In this document: positions 1 through 4,811 of the stretch, one piece after another
Layout of the letters: the number at the start of each line of letters is the position of its first letter
Position numbering within the stretch: position 1 is the first letter of the stretch
NCBI GenBank assembly: GCA_016935775.1
Contig: JAFGQF010000029.1
Location: 1 to 6,742 of the forward strand
Direction of reading: 5' to 3'
Origin: Caldifarciminota bacterium
Lineage (GTDB): Bacteria; Hydrothermota; Tepidihabitantia; Tepidihabitantales; Tepidihabitantaceae
DNA length: 6,742 nucleotides
Notes under the pieces: generated by a model
Told to the model about the DNA's origin: nothing
Database searches by the model: none
Seen by the model: only the letters and a program-made list of their open reading frames with translations
Made by a program: the position numbers and the translations under genes

Positions 1-507
1 CACCTCGGCGTGCCCGGAATCGCCGGCCAGCCGCGCGGCCAGCTCCTCCAGCGGCCGCCACGCATAGACCCGGTTCCGGGCGTGGCCGGTCGCCCGCGGG
101 CCGTGCACCCGGTTGTAGAACGTTTGGCCGACCCACTGCCGGGCACTCTCCGCCTCGGACAGAAAGCCGACATTGCGCAGGGCAAACCCGGCGACATCGG
201 TGTAGACGCGCCGCTTCGAGCTGTCGAGTTCAAGCGTCACGAGCCACCGGCCGGGCTCGACCTCGCGTGCGGCGACGACCGTCGCCAGCTTACCGGCCAG
301 GTCGCCGTAGCGACAGTGCCCCTCGGTTGGCTCCGGCGTCCACCGGTACTGCTGAAACCCGATTTCCCGGTTCACCTGCTCGTCCTGGAACACGACTCGC
401 TCGCCGACCCACGCCTCGCGGGAACGGGCTCCGACCGCCACCGACGCCAGCCCGAACAGCAGCGCCACGCTGACGGCCGTGCCCGCATTGTTGTAGTGTC
501 GTTTCAC
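1..507 (-). CDS. Secreted protein of unknown function, 3' end outside window
   Basis: The first 169 residues of an exported protein are visible and the frame is still open at the left edge. I chose the GTG at 507-505 because an AGGAGG ribosome binding site lies 5 nt upstream and the product then begins with a classic signal peptide: basic MKRH, a hydrophobic stretch to about residue 25 (VALLFGLASVAV), and a likely cleavage after AVGA near residue 27. The mature part (residues 28-169) is soluble-looking and mixed alpha/beta. It is rich in Trp, Tyr and Arg (REAWVGERVVFQDEQ, RWLVTLELD, RRVYTDVAGFALRNVGF) and has one Cys (residue 65). I recognise no family. A plus-strand frame over the same bases lacks a comparable start and signal sequence, so I treat it as a shadow. 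It lies 90 bp downstream of the methyltransferase on the same strand and could be cotranscribed with it. Confidence 0.75.
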   Translation of the reverse strand, partial: MKRHYNNAGTAVSVALLFGLASVAVGARSREAWVGERVVFQDEQVNREIGFQQYRWTPEPTEGHCRYGDLAGKLATVVAAREVEPGRWLVTLELDSSKRRVYTDVAGFALRNVGFLSEAESARQWVGQTFYNRVHGPRATGHARNRVYAWRPLEELAARLAGDSGHAEV

Positions 508-512
508 TGGTT

Positions 513-518
513 CCTCCT
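513..518 (-). promoter_or_regulatory. Ribosome binding site fixing the GTG start at 507
   Basis: AGGAGG on the minus strand, 5 nt before the GTG at 507. It is a full anti-Shine-Dalgarno match and the main reason for calling a non-ATG start there. Confidence 0.8.
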
Positions 519-525
519 TTGAGCG

Positions 526-542
526 CCGGGCGATGCGCCCGG
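526..542 (-). terminator. 7-bp perfect hairpin between methyltransferase and secreted gene
   Basis: CCGGGCG and CGCCCGG form a perfect 7-bp stem around a 3-nt ATG loop. It lies about 55 nt past the methyltransferase stop and 7 nt before the ribosome binding site of the next gene. No T-run follows in either direction, so it may be a weak terminator, an attenuator or a leader hairpin rather than a canonical intrinsic terminator. Confidence 0.35.
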
Positions 543-597
543 TTTAGCCCCTGGTCATCGGTCCTCCCGCCGAACCACCTGGCCGCCCGGTCTGACG

Positions 598-1386
598 TCA
601 CCGGCCCTTCTCCAGCACCGCCCAGCCGCCGCGGCTCGCGACATCGAATATCAGGTCAAGAACCTCGAACCCGCCCCGCGCGAACTCGCGCCTGAGCGCG
701 GCCTCGGAAGAGAAGCTGTGGGCAAACTCCGCACCCCCCAGCAGCTCATCGCCGGGCTCGTAGCGAAAGTTGCCGGACAAGAGCGCCGCCGCCCGCCGGG
801 CCATCTCCCCGATGCGCGTCCGCCGCGGCCCGCCCCACCGGAACTGGCAGAGGAACACGCCGCCAGGCTTCAGCGCGGCCGCGACCCGCTTCAACAGCCG
901 GACCCGGCCGGACCCACCCGGTATCGACGAGTACATCTGGGACGAAATCCAGGCGGCGTCGAACGGCCCGGCCCCGAGGTCCTGCGCATCCAGGTCCCGG
1001 ACCATGGTCTCGATTCGCAGGCCGTGGCGCTCGGCGTGCGCTATCGTTCGCTCGAGCAGGACGGGCGAGTAGTCCACGCAGGTCACCCGGAAACCCATCC
1101 TGGCAAGGGCAACAGCCTCCCGCCCGCCGCCCGCGCCCAGGTCCAGGAGCGTGCCCGGCCGCAGCCGGGCACGCTCGAGCACGGCTGCCTCGCTCGAAGT
1201 CAGGCCACTGTCCACGTAATCGTCACTGGAGAACAGGCCGATGATGTCCGGCCGGGCGTACTGTCGGCGGTTCAGTTCGGCCAAATCCCCGCGCCCCATC
1301 ACCGGCGCGGCCAGCGACTGGAGGAATCCGCCCGCACGGATCAGCGCGCGGCTCAACGCCATCCTCGGTCTCACCGCTCCAGTCAC
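598..1386 (-). CDS. Class I SAM-dependent methyltransferase, substrate unknown
   Basis: A 262-residue cytosolic protein with the Rossmann-type methyltransferase fold. Motif I LLDLGAGGG is at residues 80-88 and binds S-adenosylmethionine. The acidic residue ending strand beta2 is D105 in VTCVDYS. An Asp-rich motif II-like segment (DLDAQDL) is at 131-137 and LKPGG at 172-176. The C-terminal part (FSSEAALRREFARGGFEVL) is typical of the Methyltransf_11/25 group. The N-terminal 60 residues may form a substrate lid. No substrate-specific motif is visible. The start is uncertain. The GTG at 1386 sits almost exactly where transcription from the upstream promoter-like sequence would begin, which would make it leaderless. 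An in-frame ATG at 1362, giving 254 residues, is also plausible and is preceded by purine-rich sequence. Function at fold level is well supported; the pathway is unknown. Confidence 0.88.
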   Translation of the reverse strand: MTGAVRPRMALSRALIRAGGFLQSLAAPVMGRGDLAELNRRQYARPDIIGLFSSDDYVDSGLTSSEAAVLERARLRPGTLLDLGAGGGREAVALARMGFRVTCVDYSPVLLERTIAHAERHGLRIETMVRDLDAQDLGAGPFDAAWISSQMYSSIPGGSGRVRLLKRVAAALKPGGVFLCQFRWGGPRRTRIGEMARRAAALLSGNFRYEPGDELLGGAEFAHSFSSEAALRREFARGGFEVLDLIFDVASRGGWAVLEKGR

Positions 1387-1392
1387 GCGGCT

Positions 1393-1420
1393 ACGATATG
1401 CCTGTCGGCCGGGGAGTCAA
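1393..1420 (-). promoter_or_regulatory. Sigma70-like promoter candidate for methyltransferase
   Basis: On the minus strand TTGACT (1420-1415) is followed after 16 nt by TATCGT (1398-1393). Five of six bases match the -35 consensus and four of six the -10. It occupies the only gap (54 bp) between the repeat-protein stop and the methyltransferase. Transcription would start near 1386, so the mRNA would be leaderless at the GTG or have a short leader for the ATG at 1362. Confidence 0.4.
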
Positions 1421-1440
1421 GCCGGCCTCGGCCGCAAGCC

Positions 1441-2601
1441 TCAGTTCCTGGCCGCGTCGGGCGAAACCTGCAGCCCGACCGTGAACCCCGGCCACAGCCG
1501 GTAATACGGTTCGGCGCCGGTCGCGAGCGGCAGGTCGTACAGCGGGACCCGTGACCCGTCCTCATCGTCCGACCGCCACGCGGCGAGGTTCGGCCCGGCA
1601 TACACCGCCAGCCAGCGCGCGAACCGGAACCCGGCCGTCGGCCGCAACCTGGTCAGCACCCCGAAGCTGGAGCCCTCGCCGAACCACTCCGGGCCGGTGA
1701 AGACCGACTGGACGGTCGCGTCAACATCGAAGAACCAGCGGTCGGCCGGGAAGTGCAGCCCGATGCCCAGCCCGGCGGCCAGCCGCGCCGAATCGCCCGG
1801 CGCCCAGCCGAGCGTGAAGACATTGTAAACCCGGCGCGTGCCCGCCTTCAGGCTCAACGCGCCGAGCGGCGCCTCGGATGCCTCGAGGCAGACGTCGAAC
1901 CGGCCCCGCTCGGCAATCGAGACGAACCCGAACGACCAGTCCGACTCGTCGGCGATGTTCACGAACCCGAGCTGCACCCCGGCCACCCGGTCGGCAACGT
2001 TCACGAACCCGAGCTGCGCGAACCGGTCGGTGCCGGCGATGTTGACGAATCCCACCTGGGCAAGGTTCCGGCCCTCGCAGATGTTCACCGACCCGAACTG
2101 GGCGCCGGTGAGATCGCGGCCGCACGAGTTCACCCCGGACGACAACTGCACGCCGTTGACGTCGCGCCCGGCGACCGCCGCCCCGAACGCGAGCTGCGCG
2201 CCGTACAGGTCCTCGCCCGCCACGGCCGCCCCGAACGCGAGCTGGGCGCCGCGAACCGTGCCGCCCGCAACCGCCGCTCCGAACGCCAACTGCGCGCCGT
2301 TCACGTCGCCGCCGCAGGTGCTGGCCCCGAATGCGGCCTGCGCCCCGGTCACGCGGTAGCGCACCGAATTGAACAACCCGCCCAGCTCGACGCCCTCCAG
2401 CATCCCCAGCCTCCCGCCGAGGATGTTGACCGACAGGTTAGACCGGACACTTCCGGCCTCCAGCCAGTTGGTCGAAAGCGGCGGGACGAGCGACACCGAC
2501 ACCGGTCGGTGGACCAGCTCGGGACTGGTGTTCCAGACCGCCGGCACCGGCGGCGCTGTCAACAGGACCGTAACGGCGATGCGGACAATCAGCTTCGACA
2601 A
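1441..2601 (-). CDS. Secreted surface repeat protein (16- and 14-residue repeats plus beta-rich C-terminal half)
   Basis: A 386-residue exported protein. The frame can be extended to an ATG at 2706, but I chose the TTG at 2601. GGAGG lies 5 nt upstream of it, the product then opens with a signal peptide (SKLIVRIAVTVLLTAPPVPAVW), and a promoter lies between the two starts. Residues 85-180 are six 16-residue repeats of the form GAQLAFGAAVAGxxVx. Residues 181-236 are four 14-residue repeats of the form AQLGFVNIADxxxx. Residues about 245-386 are rich in aromatic and alternating hydrophobic residues (FTLGWAPG, WFFDVDATVQSVF, WLAVYAGPNLAAW), suggesting membrane or surface beta-strands. The G-V/A-Q-L-G-F-V-N-I pattern resembles repeats in proteins annotated as LA_2272-type surface repeat proteins; that link comes from memory and is unverified. 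A beta-solenoid or beta-hairpin stack joined to an outer-membrane beta domain is my inference. Function is unknown. Confidence 0.82.
   Translation of the reverse strand: MSKLIVRIAVTVLLTAPPVPAVWNTSPELVHRPVSVSLVPPLSTNWLEAGSVRSNLSVNILGGRLGMLEGVELGGLFNSVRYRVTGAQAAFGASTCGGDVNGAQLAFGAAVAGGTVRGAQLAFGAAVAGEDLYGAQLAFGAAVAGRDVNGVQLSSGVNSCGRDLTGAQFGSVNICEGRNLAQVGFVNIAGTDRFAQLGFVNVADRVAGVQLGFVNIADESDWSFGFVSIAERGRFDVCLEASEAPLGALSLKAGTRRVYNVFTLGWAPGDSARLAAGLGIGLHFPADRWFFDVDATVQSVFTGPEWFGEGSSFGVLTRLRPTAGFRFARWLAVYAGPNLAAWRSDDEDGSRVPLYDLPLATGAEPYYRLWPGFTVGLQVSPDAARN
1894..2349 (-). repeat. Coding tandem repeats: six of 48 bp, then four of 42 bp
   Basis: Read on the minus strand, 2349-2062 holds six 48-bp units (16 codons, core GAQLAFGAAVAG). 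The run 2061-1894 holds four 42-bp units (14 codons, core AQLGFVNIAD). The three central 16-codon units (2301-2158) share an identical 12-residue core. Units 1 and 5 carry Cys at the same position (residues 96 and 160), where the central three have Ala. Confidence 0.85.
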
Positions 2602-2606
2602 GACCA

Positions 2607-2611
2607 CCTCC
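2607..2611 (-). promoter_or_regulatory. Ribosome binding site fixing the TTG start at 2601
   Basis: GGAGG on the minus strand, 5 nt upstream of the TTG. No comparable site precedes the ATG at 2706, so this site decides the start. Confidence 0.75.
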
Positions 2612-2641
2612 GTGGTATCAGCCTCAAGAGAACGACCGGCC

Positions 2642-2670
2642 AAGATAGACAAACCAAGTTGACTTGTCAA
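2642..2670 (-). promoter_or_regulatory. Sigma70 promoter of the repeat-protein gene
   Basis: On the minus strand TTGACA (2670-2665, perfect -35) is followed after 17 nt by TATCTT (2647-2642). Transcription would begin near 2635, leaving a leader of about 34 nt with the GGAGG site. The -35 lies in a small inverted repeat, TTGAC-TT-GTCAA at 2659-2670, which could be an operator. The region is visibly more AT-rich than its surroundings. Confidence 0.65.
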
Positions 2671-2711
2671 GCCGGGCGCAAGTGAGTTTGTCGTCAAGAA
2701 TTCCAAAGCTC

Positions 2712-2740
2712 TTGCCGCGCCGCCGGCAGCCGGCTAAAAT
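2712..2740 (+). promoter_or_regulatory. Sigma70-like promoter of arsC
   Basis: TTGCCG (2712-2717) is separated by 17 nt from TAAAAT (2735-2740), with four and five of six consensus matches. Transcription would begin near 2747, about 27 nt before the ATG of arsC. It is arranged divergently from the repeat-protein promoter about 40 bp away, with no overlap. Confidence 0.5.
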
Positions 2741-2745
2741 CCCCG

Positions 2746-2761
2746 GACGCCTGTCGGCGTC
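2746..2761 (+). promoter_or_regulatory. Hairpin at the arsC transcript start
   Basis: GACGCC and GGCGTC form a perfect 6-bp stem around a TGTC loop, ending 2 nt before the AGGAG site of arsC. It spans the predicted transcription start. It could be a 5' mRNA-stabilising or translation-modulating hairpin, or an operator. It does not look like a known ArsR box, and no role can be assigned from sequence alone. Confidence 0.35.
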
Positions 2762-2773
2762 ACAGGAGAAGCA

Positions 2774-3220
2774 ATGTCGGAAGCAAAGCCTGCGGTGCTG
2801 TTCCTCTGCACCGCGAACTCCTGCCGGAGCCAGCTGGCCGAGGCAATACTGCGCCAAGCGGCGGGCGACCGGTATGTAGCGCTGAGTGCCGGGCTCGAGC
2901 CGGCGGACGCGATCCATCCTCTCGCCCTGCGGGTGCTGACCGAGAAAGGCTACCCGGTCGCCGGGCTGCGGCCCAAGGGAGTGCGGGAATTCCTCGGGCA
3001 TCGCCGGGTCAACCACGTGATTGTCGTCTGCGCCAGCGCCGCGCAGGCGTGCCCGACCGTCTGGCCGGGCGGCGCCGAGCGTCTCTACTGGCCGATTGAC
3101 GACCCGGCAGCAGCCGGCGGCAGCGAAGAAGAGACCCTCGCCAGGTTCCGGCAGGCCCGGGACGAAATCGAACAGCGCATCGCCGACTGGCTCGACGCGC
3201 AGCGGCTCAGGACGGACTAG
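2774..3220 (+). CDS. arsC: Arsenate reductase, thioredoxin-dependent type (LMW phosphatase fold)
   Basis: A 148-residue cytosolic enzyme of the low-molecular-weight tyrosine phosphatase superfamily. The phosphate-binding loop CTANSCRS spans residues 12-19 (C12-X5-R18), and the acid Asp lies in WPIDDP (D109/D110). Four features match the ArsC of pI258 type: a second Cys in the P-loop (C17), a pair C86-X6-C93 in CASAAQACP, and overall length. In that family the loop Cys attacks arsenate and the C-X6-C pair shuttles the disulfide to thioredoxin, yielding arsenite for export. Start: ATG with AGGAG 5 nt upstream. It is the only plus-strand gene here, has its own promoter, and has no arsR, acr3 or arsB in the window. 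A plain phosphatase is the alternative, but the three redox cysteines favour ArsC. Confidence 0.88.
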   Translation: MSEAKPAVLFLCTANSCRSQLAEAILRQAAGDRYVALSAGLEPADAIHPLALRVLTEKGYPVAGLRPKGVREFLGHRRVNHVIVVCASAAQACPTVWPGGAERLYWPIDDPAAAGGSEEETLARFRQARDEIEQRIADWLDAQRLRTD

Positions 3221-3975
3221 TTGCCCGCAACCTCCTCCGGCTCATCTGTTTCGGCCGGCGGCGGTTGGTCGCGGGCCGGTCGCTGACCCCGGGTTGCGGG
3301 CTGTTCCGCGCTCGGGCCGTCGTCTGCCGACTGCCTTGCCGGCGCTGTGACTTCGGGTGCCGGGCGTGGCGCCGACCTCTCGGCCCTGGCCGGGGCTGAC
3401 GGTTCGGCCGGCGTGAACGCCACCGGAACCACCGGCTCTTGCGGCGGGGCCGGCTTCAACGGCAACTCCTCCTCGACAACCAGCACCGGCACGAAGTCCC
3501 TCCCCGGTTCCTCGCGCCGCTGCGTCTCCTCGGCAACGGTCTCGTCCGGCGGCGTCGGCTCACGTGCCGGGCCGGGCTCGCGCCGTCCGCGCGGCGGCGG
3601 CTCGGGATCCGGGTCGTCCGGGCGCTCGCCGCGCTGTTCCTGCTCGCGCCCCGGCTCGCGGCGGCCCGGCGGGTCGGGCAGGCCCGGCGACCAGCGCGGC
3701 CGCTGACGGCGCGGGTGCGGCCGGCCCGGCTCGGACACGAACACGTAAGTCTCGCTCTCGTACTCATCCACCAGGAAGACCGTCTCGGCGGGCGCCGGCT
3801 CCTCCTCGTAGTAGACCGTGTCCACGTAGTACACCGGCACCTCGTGGATTTCGCGGATGACCCGGGTCGTCTCGTACAGCTCGAGCGTGTCGGGAACGGC
3901 ATCGGCAACCTGCATTGGCCGGCCGCAACCGCCAACCAGCGCGGCCAGGGCCACGGGAAGGATGAGATGTTTCAT
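3217..3975 (-). CDS. Lipoprotein with long Pro/Arg/Glu-rich disordered tail
   Basis: A 252-residue protein. The ATG at 3975 is chosen because GGAGG ends 4 nt upstream (3984-3980) and the product then starts with a lipoprotein signal, MKHLILPVALAALVGGC. The lipobox is VGGC with the lipidated Cys at 17; the frame extends to 4089 but adds only non-signal residues. Residues 18-81 are a small acidic, Tyr/Val-rich segment (EVPVYYVDTVYYEEE, SETYVFV), possibly a few beta-strands. Residues 82-252 are dominated by Pro, Arg, Glu and Ala (PDPPGRREPGREQEQRGERP), with a short hydrophobic island at 161-168 (FVPVLVVE). This suggests an extended, disordered periplasm-spanning or surface tail. No known domain is recognised. 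Gly at +2 of the Cys would permit outer-membrane sorting under the E. coli rule. The last codons overlap the convergent arsC. Confidence 0.78.
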   Translation of the reverse strand: MKHLILPVALAALVGGCGRPMQVADAVPDTLELYETTRVIREIHEVPVYYVDTVYYEEEPAPAETVFLVDEYESETYVFVSEPGRPHPRRQRPRWSPGLPDPPGRREPGREQEQRGERPDDPDPEPPPRGRREPGPAREPTPPDETVAEETQRREEPGRDFVPVLVVEEELPLKPAPPQEPVVPVAFTPAEPSAPARAERSAPRPAPEVTAPARQSADDGPSAEQPATRGQRPARDQPPPAETDEPEEVAGN

Positions 3976-4053
3976 TGGTCCTCCAATCAGCATCGAAGGG
4001 ATGGACACGGCAACGCCCGTCTCACTGCGGCCGGGCGCGGCCGGACCGACAGT

Positions 4054-4079
4054 GCGGGCGGGCCCGAAGGCCCGCCCGC
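4054..4079 (-). terminator. 11-bp GC-only hairpin with CGAA loop
   Basis: GCGGGCGGGCC and GGCCCGCCCGC form a perfect 11-bp stem around a four-base CGAA loop, the strongest hairpin in the window. It lies 20 nt past the stop of the small basic protein and 79 nt before the lipoprotein start, both on the minus strand. That fits a transcription terminator or an attenuator between them. There is no U-run after the stem, so it may need Rho or act by mRNA stabilisation. Confidence 0.6.
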
Positions 4080-4098
4080 CTGGTAACACTCCTGCTGT

Positions 4099-4446
4099 CT
4101 AGCGGTTCCGGCCCCGGCCGCCGCCGCGGCGCTCACTGTGCTCGCTGTGCTCGCGGCGCTGTCCCTTGCCGGACCGTCCCCGCGCCTGCCGACCCTGCCG
4201 GTTCCAGCCCTTGTGCTGGCCGACCGTCCAGCCGAGATGCCGGCCCCGGTCGTGCCGCACCTCGCACCGGTTCCGGCGGACGACCCGCCGCGGCGCGTGA
4301 CGGACCTCGACCACCTGGCGCCTGCCGAACAGCCAGCCCAACAGACCGGGCCTGCGCACCGTGACGGTGCGCGTGTTACCCGGCGCCGCCGCGGCCAGTC
4401 CTGCGGCCAGCAGCAGCCCGGCGGCTATCGCGACGTTTCTCTTCAT
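4099..4446 (-). CDS. Small, very basic secreted protein
   Basis: A 115-residue protein. It starts at the ATG at 4446 with AAGGAG 5 nt upstream (4457-4452). The signal peptide is clear: MKRN, hydrophobic VAIAAGLLLAAGLAAAA, likely cleavage near residue 21. The mature 94 or so residues contain about 25 Arg, 2 Lys and 6 His against only 6 acidic residues. A short hydrophobic patch (GLLGWLFG) is followed by an almost featureless Arg/Gly/His tail ending in RRGGGRGRNR. Two tandem EHS units (EHSEHS) reflect a 9-bp duplication (GAGCACAGC). The composition suggests binding of nucleic acid, anionic polysaccharide or lipid, or an extracytoplasmic structural role; this is inference only. No family recognised. 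One Cys (CEVRHD) is present. Codon bias, the ribosome binding site and the signal sequence make it credible as a real gene despite its low complexity. Confidence 0.68.
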   Translation of the reverse strand: MKRNVAIAAGLLLAAGLAAAAPGNTRTVTVRRPGLLGWLFGRRQVVEVRHAPRRVVRRNRCEVRHDRGRHLGWTVGQHKGWNRQGRQARGRSGKGQRREHSEHSERRGGGRGRNR

Positions 4447-4574
4447 ATCAACTCCTTGTCCGGGCCTCTACGCATTGGACCGGGCGCGTTCGTTCCGCGC
4501 GGTTCCGGCGGCCCACACCCGGTTCCTGCCATCACGCGTATTGACCCCGACCCGGCCCGAATCCTGCGGCTGAA

Positions 4575-4612
4575 CGCGGCCGGCCGCGGCGTTTGGACCG
4601 CGTAGGCGCGGT
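4575..4612. repeat. Two adjacent GC-rich inverted repeats
   Basis: Positions 4575-4588 are a perfect 14-bp palindrome, CGCGGCCGGCCGCG. Positions 4597-4612 are ACCGCG-TAGG-CGCGGT, a perfect 6-bp stem with a 4-nt loop. They lie about 130-165 bp upstream of the small basic protein and would form back-to-back hairpins in a minus-strand leader. They could equally be protein-binding sites, or chance in GC-rich DNA. Confidence 0.4.
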
Positions 4613-4686
4613 TCGCGGGCTGCGCAGGCAGGGGCACGGAAGAAGCGGCAACGTGAACGGCCGAACCAACCGCCCGGACGAAAACC

Positions 4687-4714
4687 GGACTCAGGACTCA
4701 GGGCTCAGGACTCC
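4687..4714. repeat. Heptamer tandem array, GGACTCA x4
   Basis: The units are GGACTCA, GGACTCA, GGGCTCA and GGACTCC, head to tail with no spacers. Two units are exact and two have one change each. The array is intergenic and falls outside any likely coding frame. Confidence 0.8.
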
Positions 4715-4769
4715 ACCCGCGCGCCGAAACCAAAAATGGGAAATGTGCCTATCTCTTCTATTTCTTGAA

Positions 4770-4811
4770 CCAGACAGGGAATGCCGTTCCACATAGGAAG
4801 TATTCCCCTGG
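4770..4811 (-). terminator. Bulged hairpin abutting the stop of the deacetylase-like gene
   Basis: Three paired blocks stack around an ACATA loop: CCAG/CTGG (4770-4773 with 4808-4811), GGGAAT/ATTCCC (4777-4782 with 4802-4807) and TTCC/GGAA (4787-4790 with 4796-4799). They are separated by one bulge and one internal loop. On the minus strand the stem begins at the base right after the stop codon (4814-4812). It is a candidate terminator or 3'-end stabiliser. There is no clear U-tract. Confidence 0.45.

Larger units (their letters stand above)
4447..4811. other. 365-bp gene-free region with palindromes and short repeats
   Basis: No credible gene is seen; short open frames here lack ribosome binding sites and plausible composition. 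From right to left it holds a hairpin against the upstream gene's stop, an AT-richer stretch (about 4727-4805), a four-unit heptamer array, two adjacent GC palindromes and the leader of the small basic protein. I found no convincing -35/-10 pair for that gene on the minus strand. Confidence 0.6.

Noticed and set aside
10..522. Plus-strand open frame of 170 codons at the left edge
   Set aside because: It is antisense to the minus-strand frame that has AGGAGG, a GTG start and a clear signal peptide. Its own composition (Arg/Pro-rich, no ribosome binding site) is typical of a shadow in GC-rich DNA.
598..1386. Arsenite methyltransferase (ArsM) because arsC is nearby
   Set aside because: The protein has only two cysteines (residues 103 and 180) and lacks the conserved Cys arrangement that binds arsenite in ArsM. 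It is also separated from arsC by a gene on the same strand as itself.
1421..1440. Hairpin GCCG/CGGC after the repeat-protein stop as terminator
   Set aside because: The stem is only 4-5 bp with no T-run and is easily expected by chance at this GC content.
1894..2349. CRISPR array or noncoding tandem repeat
   Set aside because: Units are contiguous with no unique spacers, their periods are multiples of three, and they are translated as regular 16- and 14-residue repeats.
1753..2685. Plus-strand open frame of 310 codons over the repeat protein
   Set aside because: The repeats diverge only at synonymous positions in the minus-strand frame, which proves that strand. The plus-strand product is Arg/Pro-rich and featureless.
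2659..2687. Plus-strand promoter using TTGACT at 2659 for arsC
   Set aside because: No acceptable -10 box occurs 16-18 nt downstream (GTGAGT/TGAGTT). The TTGCCG/TAAAAT pair closer to arsC is better.
2624..3016. Minus-strand open frame across the start of arsC
   Set aside because: It would read over two promoters and through the arsC active-site codons. ArsC has full catalytic motifs and a good ribosome binding site.
3439..4086. Plus-strand open frame of 215 codons opposite the lipoprotein gene
   Set aside because: There is no ribosome binding site or domain, and the opposite strand has a lipobox, signal sequence and GGAGG site.
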